Assembly (NCBI GenBank): GCA_937959095.1
Contig: CALGLY010000059.1
Coordinates: 1-15,668, forward strand
Direction of reading: 5' to 3'
DNA length: 15,668 nucleotides
Origin: an uncultured Saprospiraceae bacterium
GTDB taxonomy: Bacteria; Bacteroidota; Bacteroidia; Chitinophagales; Saprospiraceae
The stretch's first letter is position 1. Every line of letters begins with the position of its first letter. The translations under genes and the position numbers were made by a program. Shown here one piece after another: positions 15,665-15,668 of the stretch. The notes under the pieces are model-generated. The model saw only the letters and a program-made list of their open reading frames with translations, ran no database searches and was not told the DNA's origin.

Positions 15665-15668
15665 AGTG

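Overview
The window looks like chromosomal DNA of a Bacteroidota member. It is AT-rich, most genes lack clear Shine-Dalgarno sites, one gene ends in a type IX secretion (T9SS) sorting domain, and the histidine kinases and PurS/RsmI proteins are of the Bacteroidota kind. A marine or freshwater lineage such as Saprospiria or Cytophagia is plausible, but the sequence alone does not settle this. No rRNA, tRNA or CRISPR array was seen.

Layout. Positions 1-3332 hold two convergent sensor kinases: a six-helix membrane PAS kinase (+) and a soluble PAS hybrid kinase with a C-terminal receiver (-). Positions 3435-3992 are a decayed C-terminal fragment of an IS701/IS4-like DDE transposase, followed by about 400 bp of AT-rich DNA without a gene. 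Next come a small orphan protein (4404-4730, +), a strong bidirectional terminator, and a minus-strand gene for a WGR domain fused to a seven-bladed propeller and a conserved C-terminal module. A minus-strand polyprenyl diphosphate synthase follows.

The gap 7567-7926 is the richest non-coding stretch. It holds a GC-rich 80-bp hairpin repeat and, directly against it, a 131-bp MITE-like element. The MITE has 12-bp terminal inverted repeats beginning GTAAC and a perfect 8-bp target duplication. Next are a membrane-anchored alpha/beta hydrolase (-), whose surroundings carry three copies of one 16-mer, and a large BNR/Asp-box surface protein (+) with both a lipobox and a T9SS tail.

Positions 11594-12560 are a purS-rsmI pair (-). 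The gap 12561-12990 appears to be a compact minus-strand unit: 21-bp-period direct repeats, a possible 15-codon ORF and an intrinsic terminator. The last block (12991-15664, all minus) runs from a multipass membrane protein, to a fatty-acid-hydroxylase-type diiron protein fused to two CDGSH iron-sulfur motifs, to a secreted NlpC/P60-like protein. This looks like an envelope/lipid-related operon.

The most notable items are the hydroxylase-CDGSH fusion, the MITE with intact target duplication, the WGR-propeller protein, and the small regulated unit near 12.7-12.95 kb. I did not find a clearly new multi-gene defence or mobile system; most of the window is ordinary chromosomal coding sequence.
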